Source: Theropithecus gelada | Lineage: Eukaryota; Chordata; Mammalia; Primates; Cercopithecidae | Direction: 5' to 3' | Assembly: GCF_003255815.1 (NCBI RefSeq) | Contig: NC_037681.1 | Span: forward strand, 84,662,015 to 84,726,014 | DNA length: 64,000 nucleotides | Part shown: positions 47,180-60,085 of the stretch, in pieces | Numbering within the stretch: position 1 is the stretch's first letter | How the letters are laid out: each line of letters starts with the position of its first letter | Notes under the pieces: generated by a model | What the model saw: the letters and a program-made list of their open reading frames with translations, nothing else | The model's database searches: none | Told to the model about the DNA's origin: nothing | Made by a program: the position numbers and the translations under genes

Positions 47180-47690
47180 TGATAAAGAAAAGAAACTTAA
47201 TCTGAGGAATGCAAGTCTCCTTTAAATGATCAGGACCAGAGAGGCATTGAAATATGATGACAGTCACATCCCATCTCCCCCCTCCACTGTGCCCTTGAGT
47301 TTAGTAATCATTTCATAGTTGCCTGCTGTATGGGCTCTAGATGGAGTGTTTCCAGCAATAGCTATAAATTAATCTTGTAATGCCATATACTGGACACCAT
47401 AACTCATACCCTGTTGTACAACAGTGTATAGCCAATCACATATCAGTGTTATTTCTGTAAACCAATGAGAATTCCTGACCAAAAACTTTTGTAATTGCCC
47501 CCTCTCCTGATTCATCCTTTTTTCTTTAAGACCTTGAGCCTCTCCTTTTCCTCTGGAACACTTCCTAGTGTTTCCCAGGCTGCAGTCCTCAACTTTGGGC
47601 CAAACAAACTCTCAGCCTATATTAATTTTGCCTCAGTTTCTTTCTTTAGGTTGACAGACTCTTAGTGTCTCCCAGGGGCTCTCCTTCTCT
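47180..47690 (+). mobile_element. 3' LTR, ERV1-type
   Basis: Begins tgataaagaaaag right after the polypurine tract. Contains LTR-promoter words: gtatagccaatcac, aaaccaatgagaattcc and a pyrimidine-rich block with ctcctctggaacact-type text. The 3' limit is not certain. No matching 5' LTR was found in the window. Confidence 0.65.
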
Positions 47691-47701
47691 TGCCCTTGAA
47701 A

Positions 47702-48973
47702 AATAGGACCTCATAAATTTAACTGGGCACATGGTCATTCATGATAAAGACTATATTTATCAGCTTCCCTTGTGGCTAGATGTGCCATGGGACTAAGCTA
47801 TAGTCAATGGATTTAAGTAGAAGTGGCATATGTAACCACCTGATAGATTCATCTTGCACACTGCCCAGATAGAGCCAATTATAAGACAGGGGAATTGCAA
47901 TAGAGAAAGAGTTTAATTCATAGTGGTGGCTGAACAGGAGACCAGAGTTTTATTATTATTCAAATCAGCCTCCCTGAAAATTCCAAGGCTAGAATTTTTC
48001 AAGGATACTTTGGAGGGCCAGAGAATGGGTGCTGCTGATTAGATGGGAGTGCAATCATAGGGATGTGGAAAATAGTTTGCTTTCAGGTGAGATCACAAGA
48101 CTGCTTGATGGGTCTGCATGGAGCCATTGTGGTCAGAAATGCAAACCTGAAAAGACATCTCAAAAGGCCAATCTTAGGTTCTACAATAATGATGTTTTCT
48201 GCAGGAATAATTGAGGAAGTTGTAAATCTTGTGACCTCCGGAATAATGGCTGGAAATTGTTTACATAGACAGCTTAGCAGAATTGATGCTCCTCTTATCC
48301 TCCTAACCTGGTGGTCTTTTATTAGCTCACAGTTTAGATTTGGGGAGGGGCTATTATCATTTAAGCTATAAACTAAATGTCTCCCAAAATTAGGTTGGCC
48401 TAAACCCAGGAATGATTAAGGGCAGTTTGCAGATTAAAGGAAAAATGGGGATTGGTTAGATTAGATCTCTTTTACTGTCGTTAATTTTTTCACTGTTATA
48501 ATTTTTGCAAAGATGGTTTCATTATCTTTATTTCAAAGTTAAACTATAAACTAAATTTCTCCCAAAGTTAGTTTGGCCTGTGCCCAGGAATGAACAAGGG
48601 CAGCTTGGAGGTTAAAGGCAAGATGGAGTTGGGTTAGGTCAGATCTCTTTCACTGTCATATTTTCTCACTGTTATAATTTTTGCAAAGGCAGTTTCAGAT
48701 ATGCCCCTCTTCTGATACTTCCTCCTGTTGGCTGAATGCAAACAAAATGAATAGAGCTGGAGAAATTGTATTAAACCACGACATGGAAGCCAAACACCAA
48801 GGATGGCAAAGAAAGGAGCTAGAAAGAATCTGGATTCCTGACATCATAGACCTCCATTCTAGCCTTATTCATCTACCTGGAATTTTATATAAGAGAGCAA
48901 CTAACCTCTTTCCTGTTCAAGCAATTCTTACTTGGACTTTTCTGTCATTTGTAGCCAAACACAACTAATATGA
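47702..48973. mobile_element. Old LTR-like repeat, split by a younger LTR
   Basis: Left piece 47702-47875 (cagcttcccttgtggctag) and right piece 48699-48973 (catggaagccaaacaccaag, aactaatatgata) appear to be one ancient repeat interrupted at 47876-48697. Family unassigned. Confidence 0.4.
47876..48697 (-). mobile_element. ERV-type LTR with internal tandem duplication
   Basis: Antisense LTR-like block (ggggaattgcaatagagaaa at the left; aatttttgcaaaggcagttt at the right) containing two 178-bp-spaced copies of a segment starting near ctataaactaaat (48366 and 48544). Confidence 0.55.
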
Positions 48974-49260
48974 TAATATTGGGCCAATCTAACTGTCTCA
49001 CACCCCAATATGGGGAGTTCTAAACGCTGATGATCAAATCATATGACTAAGCAGATCAATTCCAATATCAGGTATGTTCACCAACCTCAACTGGGCCTTC
49101 AGTGCTGCATAGCAGTCTCTCCAATTCTCTCTGGTAGCCACTTCAGGCATTTATGTTCTTCAAACTTTTCACTCCTCCTTCTCCCACTTCTCAGCAGTTG
49201 ACCTCTGCTTATTTCAGAGGGAAGATATAAGAAGCCATTAGATAAGAACTTACCCTTTCA
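48974..49260. other. No gene recognised
   Basis: Short unnamed stretch. Confidence 0.4.
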
Positions 49261-49480
49261 GGCCGGGTGCAGTGGCTCACGGCTGTAATCCCAGCTTTTT
49301 GGGACGCTGAGGCAGGCGGATCACAAGGTCAGGAGATCGAGACCATCCTGGCTAACATGGTGAAAACCCGTCTCTATTAAAAAATATAAAAAATTAGCTG
49401 GGCGTGGTAGCACCCGCCTGTAGTCCCAGCTACTTGGGGGAAAATTATTTGAACCCAGGAAGTGGAAGCTGCACTGAGCC
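49261..49480 (+). mobile_element. Alu, 3' truncated
   Basis: Alu text breaks off at gcactgagcc and is followed by (CT)n; a small deletion removes gaggctgaggcagg. Confidence 0.93.
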
Positions 49481-49844
49481 CTCTCTCTCTCCTTTTCTTC
49501 CCGACCATAGTCAAACTACTTGACTTTTCTGGGTCCACTTCTTCATCCTTAAGGATCTTCTCAAAACCTCTGAAGTATGGCTTCAGCTTCCGCCACTCCA
49601 TGAAAATGCTGTCAAAGTTGCCAACTTCCCTTGTAGCTAAATCTACTGTACATTTTTCAGTCCTCAGTTTACTTTGCTCCTCAGTAATGTGACATTGCAA
49701 ACCATCTCTCCTTAAATGATTCTTGTCTCTTGGCTTCTGCGTCATTGATCTCCTCTGGTTTTCTATCTCTTTTTTTTCTGACAGCTCTTACCCTTGGTCT
49801 TTGTTATGGGTTTCTTTTCTTTCATCCTACCCCTTAAATGTTAA

Positions 49845-50168
49845 TCTCAGTCTAATCCTAATCACCCGACCCTAATCCTCTTATTATGCAAACGAATTTT
49901 CTACTTGGCCGGCGCCATGTTGTCTGCTCCTTACTGTACATGTGGTCGTCAGGGAAAAGGGAAGATGGAGCCACCATGTTGAACATGCCAACCCACAGGT
50001 AGCCTTTCCCTACTGGCACAGGTGCCGGCATTCACCCGTGCAAGCTTCCAGTTTGTCTTTGTATGTCTGCAGCTTTCTTTCACAGGCTGCACTCTGTTAG
50101 AAAAGAAAACGATGTGGGGGCTGCTTTTCATTAAAAGGAAAACCTTATTGAGGACTTTCTTACCCTCA
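49845..50168 (+). mobile_element. ERVL-class LTR (LTR16/LTR33-like)
   Basis: ttattatgcaaacg, ggccggcgccatgttgtc, ctgcactctgttagaaaaga and ttattgaggactttcttacc resemble a mammalian ERVL LTR. Subfamily not certain. Confidence 0.5.
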
Positions 50169-50469
50169 CTATCTGCCTAAATAATTTCTTTTTAACTTCT
50201 ATATCAAAACTACCATCCATCTAATTGCCCAAGCCAGTCATGGCTCCACTTTCATCTAATCAATCATAAAGCCCTGCCAAGTTTATTTTTACATATGTTA
50301 TATACGTTTCAGACCCATTCATCTCTCTCCATTCCTACTGCTACTTCCCTTATTCCAGTTCCCCATCATCTCTCACTTGGGCTATTCTGTAACTTTCTCT
50401 CTCTCTGCCTCCAGTCTTCCACACCCAGTCTCCACAGTACAGCCACAGTGATCTTTCAAATGTGGAAAT

Positions 50470-50759
50470 TTATTTATTTGAGACAGCTTCGCTTTTGTCA
50501 CCCAGGCTGGAGTGCAGTGTCATGATCTCCGCTCACTGCAACCTCCGTCTCCCAGGTTCAAGTGATTCTCCTACCTCAGACTCCTGAGTAGCTGGGATTA
50601 CAGGTGCCCACCACCACGCCTGGATAATTTTTGTATTTTTAGTGGAGACAGGGTTTCACCATCTTGGCCAGACTGGTCTTGAACTCCTGACCTTAGGTGA
50701 TCCACCCACCTTGGCTTCCCAAAGTGCTGGGATTACAGATGTGAGCCACCGCGCCTGCC
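50470..50759 (-). mobile_element. Alu (S-type)
   Basis: Antisense dimer in L2; short tail (tttatttatttg). Confidence 0.95.
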
Positions 50760-51166
50760 TGAAGCACTGAGATTTAATCACACCATTCTCTGATTCCTTA
50801 TGGCCCATAGGATAAAGCTCAACATCTAGACTTGGCTTACAAAAGCCTGTCGATGTGTCTTCTGCCTGTGTCTTTGGCCTCTTCTTGCCACTCACCTCCT
50901 TTTACTCTCCATTTACCCACATTCAATTCCATTTTCTCAAGTATGCACTACTCTCTATTGGTGCTGAGTCACTGCAAAAACTGAGCCATTCCTTCTGCTG
51001 GGAATCCTCTTCCCACTTTCCCCACCTGCTACTCTGCCCCCGTCTTTAGCTATCTCCCTTTTCCTTCAAGTCCCTGATTCCTATCATTTCCTTCTACAGC
51101 ATCTTCTCTGATTTCCAGAGTCTGGTTCAGCACCCCTTCTATGTGCTCCCAAAGGTCTTCTTCCTC

Positions 51167-51905
51167 TTTTTTAAAATTAATTTTGAATTTTTGTGGGTAC
51201 ACAAAAGGTGTATGGATTTATGGGGTACATGATATACTTTGATGCAGGCATGTTAATACGTTATAATCGCATCAGGGTAAATGGAGTATCCATCATCTCA
51301 AGCATTTATTCTTTGTGTTACAATCCAATTTTGCTCTTTTAGTTATTTTTAAATGTGCAATTATTTTTTACTATAGTCACCATGTTGTGCTAGCAAATAC
51401 TAGGTCTTATTCATTCTTTCTATTTTTTGTACACATTAACCATCCTCCTCACTTCTCCCCCATATCCCCACTATCCTTCCCAGCCTCTGGTAACCATGCT
51501 TCTACTATTTCCATGAGTTCAACTGTTTTAATTTTTAGCTCCCACAAGTAAGTGAGAACATGTAAACTTTGTCTTTCTGTGCCTGGCTTATTTCACTTAA
51601 CATAATGACTCCAGTTCCATCCATGTTGTTGCAAATGAAAGGAGCTCATTCTTTTTTTGTGGCAGATTAGTACTCCATTGTGTATGGGTACCACATTTTC
51701 TTTATCCATTAATCTGTTGGTAGACATGTAGGTTGTTTCCAGATCTTGGATATTGTGAACAGTGCTGCAATAAACATGGGAGTGCAGATATCCCTTCAAT
51801 ATACTGATTTCCTTTCTTTTGGGTATATACCCAGCAGTGGGATTACTGGATTGTCTGGTTGTTCTATTTTTAGTTTTTTGAGGAACTTCCAAATTGTTCT
51901 CCAAA
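51167..51905 (-). mobile_element. L1 (L1MA/L1PB-type), 5' truncated
   Basis: Antisense L1 3' end from ttttgaatttttgtgggtac through gttccatccatgttgttgc to ccaaattgttctccaaag. Flanks ccaaaggtcttcttcct / ccaaagatctttcct suggest a target duplication. Inserted in L2. Confidence 0.88.
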
Positions 51906-52150
51906 GATCTTTCCTTCTGCTATAGCACTTACACCATATTGTAATTGCTTATTTACCTTCTGCAAGACTGCAGCATTGTAAGGGTAGGGACCATGTCTAT
52001 TTTATTCATCTTTGTATTTCCAGAACCTCTCAGCTCAACGTATTTTTACTGAATAAATGAACCCAAAGTAGGTATTCAGTTTTTAATACATGCTTCACTT
52101 TCCTAGTAGATAAACTTGTCTGCGTAGTCAGTCAATTAAGAGATATTCTG

Positions 52151-52451
52151 GGCCGGGCGCGGTGGCTCAAGCCTGTAATCCCAGCACTTTGGGAGGCCGA
52201 GATGGGCGGATCACGAGGTCAGGAGATCGAGACCATCCTGGCGAACACAGTGAAACCCCGTCTCTACTAAGAAATACAAAAAAAATAGCCGGGCGAGATG
52301 GCGGGCGCCTGTAGTCCCAGCTACTCGGGAGGCTGAGGCCGGAGAATGGCGTGAACCCGGGAGGCGGAGCTTGCAGTGAGCTGAGATCCGGCCACTGCAC
52401 TCCAGCCTGGGCTACAGAGCGAGACTCCGTCTCAAAAAAAAAAAAAAAAAA
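52151..52451 (+). mobile_element. AluYRa-type (Old World monkey) element
   Basis: ggctcaagcctgtaatccc and gagatccggccactgcac; perfect 13-bp duplication aagagatattctg (52138-52150; 52450-52462). Confidence 0.96.
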
Positions 52452-52462
52452 GAGATATTCTG

Positions 52463-54328
52463 TGTAACAACCACTCTCATGGTGAGTGAAAAGAAAGAAT
52501 TCCCCTCTAGACATCTTTAATGTTCTTTAAAAAAATCACTAATTTTAACAGAGCATTGTAAATTGTGATACTCAAGCAGAAAAAAAGATCAAATTAAAAT
52601 CAGCTCTTGTTTTCCAATTTAAGTTGTCAATAGGCCTCCATGTTTGAAGTTTCCCCAGGAGTCCCACAGGACAAAGAGAGAGAAAAAGGCTTATCACAAC
52701 TGCCAGTCCAGACTCTTCCTAGTTTCCTTCTCCACTCAAGAGTGGAGTTCCTCTCCTATCCAGTGATCTTAAGGTTGCTAGAAAATTAAAAATAGTTCTT
52801 CAACATATGCAGGATGAAGGCTCCAGTTCTAATCTGCTCAAATATTCAATGAATATTTAACTGCAGGCTGACTGTATGCAAGACATCTTATTTTTCATAA
52901 TCTCCTCAGGTCTCCTGTAAGTATTTTATTCTCTTGGAAAGACCTCCATTTAAGAGAAGGAGACCCTTACTTTATTGACAAAGCCCCCCTAGCCTTTAGG
53001 AAGTAGAATAACATCTGATAGTTTAACTTCCAATCATACAAGTACCAATCACACTACTAATTTAAAATACCAAAAAAGAGATTTTGGTAACAGCTAATGG
53101 AAAGGTGTCTTGGGTCAACATAAAATTAAATTCCAATACAAATACAAAAAAAAAAAAAAAAAAAGAATTCTGGTATCTTAAATTATCAGAGAATTTTGCT
53201 CTGAGCTGTTTTTCTAATCAGATTGATTATGATGTATTGCATTATTCATACTCTTTTATCCATTCATTCCTGTATATATTAGTCCCAATATATGTTTGCA
53301 AGATAGCTGGTCATAGGATAGTTTTTCTTCAGGAGAAAATAATTGGTCAACAAAGGGGATCACATTTTAGATTTATTAACATAATAACTACCTCAAACCC
53401 CACTTCAAAAATAACTGATGATCTGGCATTCCATTAAAAACACAGCATTATCTTCTTGGCACCCATATTAGTTTGCTTAGACACAACACCAGAAAACAAA
53501 AAGCAAATGCTGGCATTTCAGAAATGCTGTGTTAGCTGGAAATGAACCATGCAAACAGAAGCACATAAAGAACCTCAAGAGTCAATATGTTTTTTCCAGC
53601 CAGGAAAATAGTGTCACTACCTGAGATTCCCTTTTGTTTAATTATACCTAGTACTCTAAATAAAGCCTTTCCACCTTTCCACATAAAGGGAAACTTTAAA
53701 GAAACAAAGTAACAAAATAGATGTTTTTGAAGTATTTTCACTCAATGAGGTATGAGCTTCTTGTTGCAGACCCTTGGTCCTGTGGTTACAGATGTACTTA
53801 CAAATCAGGCCAAGGATATCTGGAAATCCAGGTTAATCAGTAGTCCAAAATGTCAGTCATAACAACAATAATGACAAAGTCAAATTAATGTAATATTCTC
53901 AGAGTAAAAGTATGTATTTCTCCTTGTTATGTCAATTATTTTGCTCATGTTCCTTCCATTTTGTAGGACATTTCATTGGTCAGCAGGCTTAACTCATCAT
54001 AATGAAGGAATGAATTAAAAGGTGAAGATCAGCTTTCTAATTCCCATTATGACAAAACATTTTTGCAGATCAAAAAGATGTTTGAACTAGTGTCACAGAT
54101 CAACACAGAATTACATTCCAATACAAGCTAATAGGAACAAATTCCTTGGAATTCGTTGTTAGAGAATTTGATATGTTGGATCATTGCTCTGTACTGTCCT
54201 CCAAACTATATAACCTTTCAAAAGTGTTTCAGCTACAAATAATTTGGATTATCCTTTCCATTAGCCATTGAATGATTAAAAAGCTCCTTAGACTGAAGAT
54301 AACTTTAGGATTCATTTAAGATGCTCCA
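52463..54328. other. 1.9-kb repeat-poor block, no gene
   Basis: AT-rich, one A-run at about 53147-53164. No named repeat; frames up to 117 residues have no domain features. Two similar words, aaattccaatacaaatac and cattccaatacaagc, occur at 53.13 and 54.12 kb. Confidence 0.45.
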
Positions 54329-54631
54329 GCTGGGTGCAGTGGCTCATGTCTGTAATCCCAGTACTTTGGGAGGCCAAGGCAGGTGGATCACCTGAGGTCA
54401 GGAGTTCGAGACCAGCCTGACCAACATGGAGAATCCCTGGCTCTACTAAAAATACAAAATTAGCTGGGCATGGTGGTGCATGCCTGTAATCCCAGCTACT
54501 TGGGAGGCTGAGGCAGGAGAATTGTTTGAACCTGGGAGGTGGAGATTGTGGTGAGCTGAGATTGCGCCACTGCACTCCAGCCCAGGCAACAAGAGCAAAA
54601 CTTCGTCTCAAAAAAAAAAAAAAAAAAAAAA
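54329..54631 (+). mobile_element. Alu (S-type)
   Basis: Dimer; flank words agatgctcca / aaagctcca. Confidence 0.95.
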
Positions 54632-55947
54632 GCTCCAATTTTGTTTTATTTCGAAGAGCCTACTGAGCTCCCAAAATAAACAGGCTGTAAATTTGTTAGT
54701 CTGAGACCATCTGCTGTTACAAGTCTAATTCCATACATAGGGCCAGCACCAAAGACCCAAGGAACTAAAATAGGGTAGAAGTATTAATTCAGGATGCCAA
54801 AGGGTTGAATTACTTTGTTCCCATAGAATGGCCAGGTAATGAGATTCATGACCACAGAGCCAAGGAGTTAAAAATAAAAGTATGTTACAAAAAAATAGGA
54901 AATGCTGGCTTCAGTATAACCGAATCCTCTCCGAAGGACAAACTGCTTCTCTTGATATTTTCTAACTCCCCTCACTCAGTCTCTAGTTTATTTACAATGA
55001 ATAACTGCCCATTGTTACCTACTTTGATAAAGGAACATTTAAGGACTGGTATCTGAGGCCAGACTGGATTAAGGCTTGGACCCATGCCTTATCTGAAGAA
55101 TTCCTTGTATTTGTGAAATTCCACCCAGACAACATTTTCAATGGTCCTTTTGTATTTAAAGAAGAATTAAAACACTTTGGTAAATAAATATGGCTATATT
55201 TGAAGTCAGTAGCAATAATGAAACCATAAAAGCAGCTGCAAAGAAACTCTTGATTGTTAACTCTCAAACTTTAAAAATCCTATAGCATATACCAAAGCAG
55301 AAAAACATTCTTTTAATGCTTCTCTGCAAAAGGTTACATCCCAAGAGTCATATCTTTGACTTTAATTTCATCATGACAAGTATCACTTCACAGTTATATT
55401 AGCGCTGCAACAAGATACCAACTTTGCATAGTATACTTGATTCAGGGATTCCTGTCACAGTTGAGTTCTTTGAATAAAATCAATGAAAAATAGAATCAAC
55501 ATTTGCATTCATGCAGTATGACTAATATAGAAATGACACTAAGAAACATGTTAGAATTCACACACTCAAGTGAACACTGTTTCTTTCAATCTGGTCACCT
55601 TGAGAAGCTATACTTATTCCAAAATTTGGAGGGTTTTTTTGGTGGGTGTGTTTATGAGAGAGGAGAGGGAGACAGAGAAAAAGAGGGAGATGGGGCTTGA
55701 GGAGAGAGACCAATCTCCAAAAAACTGCTTGTTCTCTCTTCCCCAACCCCTATGCAAAACAACTTTGGAAGACTCACAGTGGGGGATTCCTCCCACTACC
55801 CCTCCGCAGCTACCACCTGAGCCCATACTACTTTGGGAGCTCCTAGCTGTAGATATCAGACAGCCTGTGTGAACCTGTCATTCTCTTGTCCCTATATACC
55901 TGGTCCAATTCACCTCCTGCCCCTCACGATTCCAAATTTTGACAACT
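54632..55947. other. 1.3-kb repeat-poor block, no gene
   Basis: No transposon recognised. GA-rich strand bias at 55650-55710. No convincing ORF. Confidence 0.45.
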
Positions 55948-56251
55948 TTTTTTGTTTTTTTTTGTTTTGAGACGGAGTTGCTCTCTTCACCTAGGCTGGA
56001 GTGCAGTGGCGCGATCTTGGCTCACTGCAACCTCCGCCTCCCCGGTTCAAGCGACTCTCCTGCCTCAGCCTCCCAAGTAGCTGGGATTGCAGGCGCCCGC
56101 CACCATGCCTCGCCAATTTTCGTATTTTTTTGAGATGGTTTCACCATGTTGGCCAGGCTGGTCTTGAACTCCTGAACTTAGGTGATCCCCCCACCCCCGT
56201 CTTGGCCTCCCAAAGTGCTGGGATTACAGGCGTGAGTCACTGCACCAGGCC
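55948..56251 (-). mobile_element. Alu (S-type)
   Basis: Duplication ccaaattttgacaacttt / ccaaatttagacaacttt on the two sides. Confidence 0.95.
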
Positions 56252-57500
56252 CCAAATTTAGACAACTTTATGGTCACTACGGTTCAGGTTACTATTGTTC
56301 AACTACTTTGTGAATTGAGAAAGATTTTTTGAATTGCTTGATAGTATAGTAATTTTAACATTTTAATGAGACGTTACCATCTCCATTTCAAATAACTAAT
56401 TTCCCAAAGGTCATTTGACAAAGAAGTCAATTGAAAGTGAACAGTATCTGAATGCATTGCATTACTGCAGAGGTATGGTATGTAAAACAACTGTCCTAAC
56501 TCCATAACAAATAGAAGAGTAAAGTAAGATCCTTGTCCCTGAATGAGCACTCATATATTAGCTGAATGATTTATAATGATTTATATAGCGTACCAAAGGA
56601 CTGTGAGTCTACTGGACAACTCTTGATTCTCTTTCCCTGCTTTTGTCTTTCATTTCCAAACTAGGCAGCCTTTAGTTAAATGAAATCTGAAGCAGATCAT
56701 TCCTTACCTTTAGGGGAATCATTGTTTACATGACAATAAGAGTTGATAGTTTTACTCTGCAGACACTTATAATTTAAAAACAAAAACTTAAAATGCAATG
56801 TTCTTACCTCTGCTTCAACAAACAAAACATGGAAATATAAATGAGTCTTGGTGACTCAAGTTTATGCTAATCAAAGTATGAGGATAGACATAGGCATGGA
56901 AGTTCTAATACCAGATCTGTCAATCAGTAATCAGTTCATCTTGGCCTTCATTTCCTCATCTGTAACTTGATATCCAATATCCTCTCTAGTTTATATTTTA
57001 TAATTTTTATTAATAGTTATGCAGTAATACGATATAATACAACTCCAGGAAATCTTAATTTTCCCTTTAAATATTGGCTGCTTGTTGTGCCTTTCCTCAT
57101 CAAAATAGGTTCTTAAAAATTTGAATTCTGGATGACATCCTTTTTGGCTATCATTGATATTTCTTTTTTTTCCAGGGTAATCCTTTTGTTCTATCCTGGC
57201 ACCATCGATTTTCTTCTTGTTGCCTTGTCAACTTTCCAGTTAGTGCCACTTTTTCTAGTATCTTCGCCTTTTTCCTTCCTATTTTTCAGCCGATGAAAGC
57301 ATATTTTCTGATCAAATAAAGAGCTTATACATAACCTTTATTCTTCTATTTTTGTTAATGCTTCTACTCAGTATTAAGTAGCTTAAAGGACCAGAGTTCT
57401 CAGTTTTCTCCAATCATCCAATAAATAGTTTTTGAACATGTATCATGTGCCAGAAATCATACTTATTTACCAACTCGCAAAAGAATTCCTTCAATGTGTT
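56252..57500. other. 1.2-kb repeat-poor block, no gene
   Basis: AT-rich; nothing named. Confidence 0.45.
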
Positions 57501-57509
57501 CCATCATTG

Positions 57510-57770
57510 AAATGGGGAAGCAGCAAAATGTGGCGGTTATGTACACACAAATTGGGTGAGACTTCCAAAGTTCAAATTCCAAGTTCCCCATTTAAAAGAC
57601 ACGTGAATCTTGGGCAAGTTACTTTGCTATGGCTGGTTTCCATTGTAAAATGGATGTAACAGTTCCTTCCTCACAGGGATGTTTTGATTTTTAAAATATC
57701 AGTAATATTCCTAGGAGGGCACATTTAGAATAGTGCTTGACACACAGCAAACACGCACATGTTAGCTGTG
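57510..57770 (+). mobile_element. MIR SINE
   Basis: Full order visible: aatgtggcggttatgtac, ttcaaattccaagttcccc, cttgggcaagttactttgct, tgtaaaatggatgtaacag, cctcacagggatgttttga. Confidence 0.8.
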
Positions 57771-58049
57771 AGGAATGCTTGTATGCTGTGGCTTAATATT
57801 CACACACATAGCTGAGTTGACAATTTAATGTCAACCTAAAAAACCCAGCATTCCTATTGCATCATCTAACACAATGTATGGACATGGTATTTTATGGTGA
57901 TTATTAGGAAAACTTTGGATCTTATTACTGTTTTTTTGTTGATAATTATCAAATACAGGCCTATTTCCTTCAGGGAAACTGGACACTAAAATCTGGACTT
58001 ACAGGTTTAAGAATTCTGTTTTCCATAAGCACTCAAATATTTTTTCAAA

Positions 58050-58072
58050 AATTAATTAATTAATTAATTAAT
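58050..58072 (+). repeat. (TTAA)n microsatellite
   Basis: attaattaattaattaatta at the tail of an antisense Alu. Confidence 0.95.
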
Positions 58073-58365
58073 TATTTATTTTTGAGACGGAGTCTCGCTC
58101 TGTTGCCCAGGCTGGAGCGCAGTGGCCGGATCTCAGCTCACTGCAAGCTCCGCCTCCCGGGTTCCCGCCATTCTCCTGCCTCAGCCTCCCGAGTAACTGG
58201 GACTACAGGCGCCCGCCACCTCGCCCGGCTAGTTTTTTGTATTTGTTAGTAGACACGGGGTTTCACTGTGTTAGCCAGGATGGTCTCGATCTCCTGACCT
58301 TGTGATCCGCCCGTCTCGGCCTCCCAAAGTGCTGGGATTACAGGCTTGAGCCACCGCGCCTGGCC
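58073..58365 (-). mobile_element. AluYRa-type (Old World monkey) element
   Basis: Antisense gcagtggccggatctc, ctcgcccggctagtttttt and gggattacaggcttgagcc. Duplication ttttttcaaaaatt on both sides. Confidence 0.95.
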
Positions 58366-58799
58366 CTTTTTTCAAAAATTTTAAAATCAAAGCACAACCT
58401 GTGCTCTGCCACTGCCAAAAAGGATTTGAAGCAGCAAAATACTAAGATTCAAGAAAACTGAAGAGTTTTTTTTTTTTTTTTTAAAGGCAAGAACCAAGGA
58501 AAAAGGTATATATGGTGAGGAGGAAGAAAAACTTTATCAGAATACTTTGGCTAAATGAAAGGATTATAGTTGAAAACAAAACTTCATTTCCTTAGAAGGA
58601 AGCCAAAGCAAAGAGAGAAACATGAGAGGTGTCCCAACTCTCTTCAATGAAAGGAAATTCAGCATTAATCAGTTTCTAAGCTAGCGTGGGGTATATAGAG
58701 AACACTGATCATAATGGTTGAGAACTTTGATAGTAGTTAAAAGTGGAGATGTCCTTCCTTTGCAAATGTCTTGTCTAACAGCTGACTCAGTCTAATACT
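58366..58799. other. No gene recognised
   Basis: Nothing named. Confidence 0.45.
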
Positions 58800-59765
58800 C
58801 AGGACTGAGTTCCTGATTCCTCCACCAGTGCGCCTCATCCCCTAAACGGTTCTTCCTATAATCTCTACTTCAACAAATGGCAGTTCCATCCCTTTAGTTG
58901 CTGAGGCTGATTGAGTGGAGTCATCCTTGATCCCTCTTTTGTCTTTCAAACCCTGTAGCTGATCTGCTAGCAAATGCTGTCAGGTCTGCCTTTAAAACAC
59001 ATTCAGAATCTGATCACTTTTCAAACCACCTCCACTGCCACCACCTTATCCAAACCAGGGTTTATCTCCAGGATTACTGCAATGCTTTCCCTGATCCCAC
59101 CTTCAGTGTACTTAGATCCTATTAAAATATGTCACATCAAGTCACTCACCTGCTCAAAACCCTCGTGTCCCAATCTCATTCAGAATTAAAGCCATAAATC
59201 CCAGGGGGCTCTCCAAAATCTATTGTCATCCCTATCTCTCACTTAAATTCTGTCATTTTACTTCAACCTTACCTGCTATTCTTCCTTGATTCATACCACT
59301 TGGCATCACATGCTTCTTTGCTATTGTAGAAATATCCCAGACATGCTATTTCAGAGCCCTTTTAAGGGCCTTGTAGAGCTCTCTGCCTAAATGCCCCTCT
59401 AAGTGGCCACTCCCTTCTCTCTTCAGCTCTTTTAGAGCTTTATTCAAATACCACCATCCCAGTGGGGCTTTCTCTGGCCTTCCTGTTTGATATTACAAAC
59501 ACTACTCCTCCTGCCCCAGCATATGACATTTTGCATCTGCATCTCCTCTACTCTATTTGCCCCCTTAGCACAGTTCACTGTCTATCATATTGTACATATA
59601 TACATATTTACTTCTACATATATACATATTTACTTTTTCTTGCTCATTTCTATCTTGTCCACTAAAATACAAACACAATGAAGGCAGGGATCTTTTTTTT
59701 CCCTGCTGTATCACCTAGTTTAGGACAGGGCTTCGTGCACAGTGGGTATACAAAACTCTGTTTTA
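58800..59765 (+). mobile_element. Long L2 LINE copy
   Basis: L2 sequence in order: ggagtcatccttgatccctc, acctccactgccaccacctt, aagtcactcacctgctcaaa, cctgctgtatcacctagttt. A (TACATA)n-like insertion sits near 59600-59635. Confidence 0.85.
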
Positions 59766-59774
59766 AGAAAGGAG

Positions 59775-60085
59775 AGGCAAGGCGCAGTGGCTCACGCTTG
59801 TAATTCCAGCACTTTAGGAGGCTGAGGTGGGCGGATCACTTGAGTCCAGGAGTTCGAGACCAGCCTGACCAACATGGCAAAACCCCATCTCTACTAAAAA
59901 TACAAAAATTAGCCAGGTGTGGTGGTGGTCACCTGTAATCCTAGCTACTTGGGGAGGCTGAGGCAGGAAGAACTGCTTGAACCCAGGAGGTGGAGGTTGC
60001 AGTGAGCCGAGATGACACCACTGTACTCCAGCCTGGGCGACAGAATGAAATTCCGTCTCAAAAAAAATAAAAAATAAATAAAAAA
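59775..60085 (+). mobile_element. Alu (S-type)
   Basis: Dimer with a tail of A interrupted by T (aaaaaataaaaaataaata). Confidence 0.95.

Larger units (their letters stand above)
49500..52080 (+). mobile_element. Long L2 LINE copy split by LTR, Alu and L1
   Basis: L2 text is present at about 49500-49840, 50170-50469, 50760-51166 (cttggcttacaaaagcctgt; ctgctgggaatcctcttccc) and, after the L1, 51906-52080 (ggtagggaccatgtctattt ... actgaataaatgaac). Confidence 0.7.

Noticed and set aside
55781..55790. gggggattcc, a match to the NF-kB consensus
   Set aside because: PELI1 biology makes it tempting, but a degenerate 10-mer like this is expected several times by chance in 64 kb on two strands.
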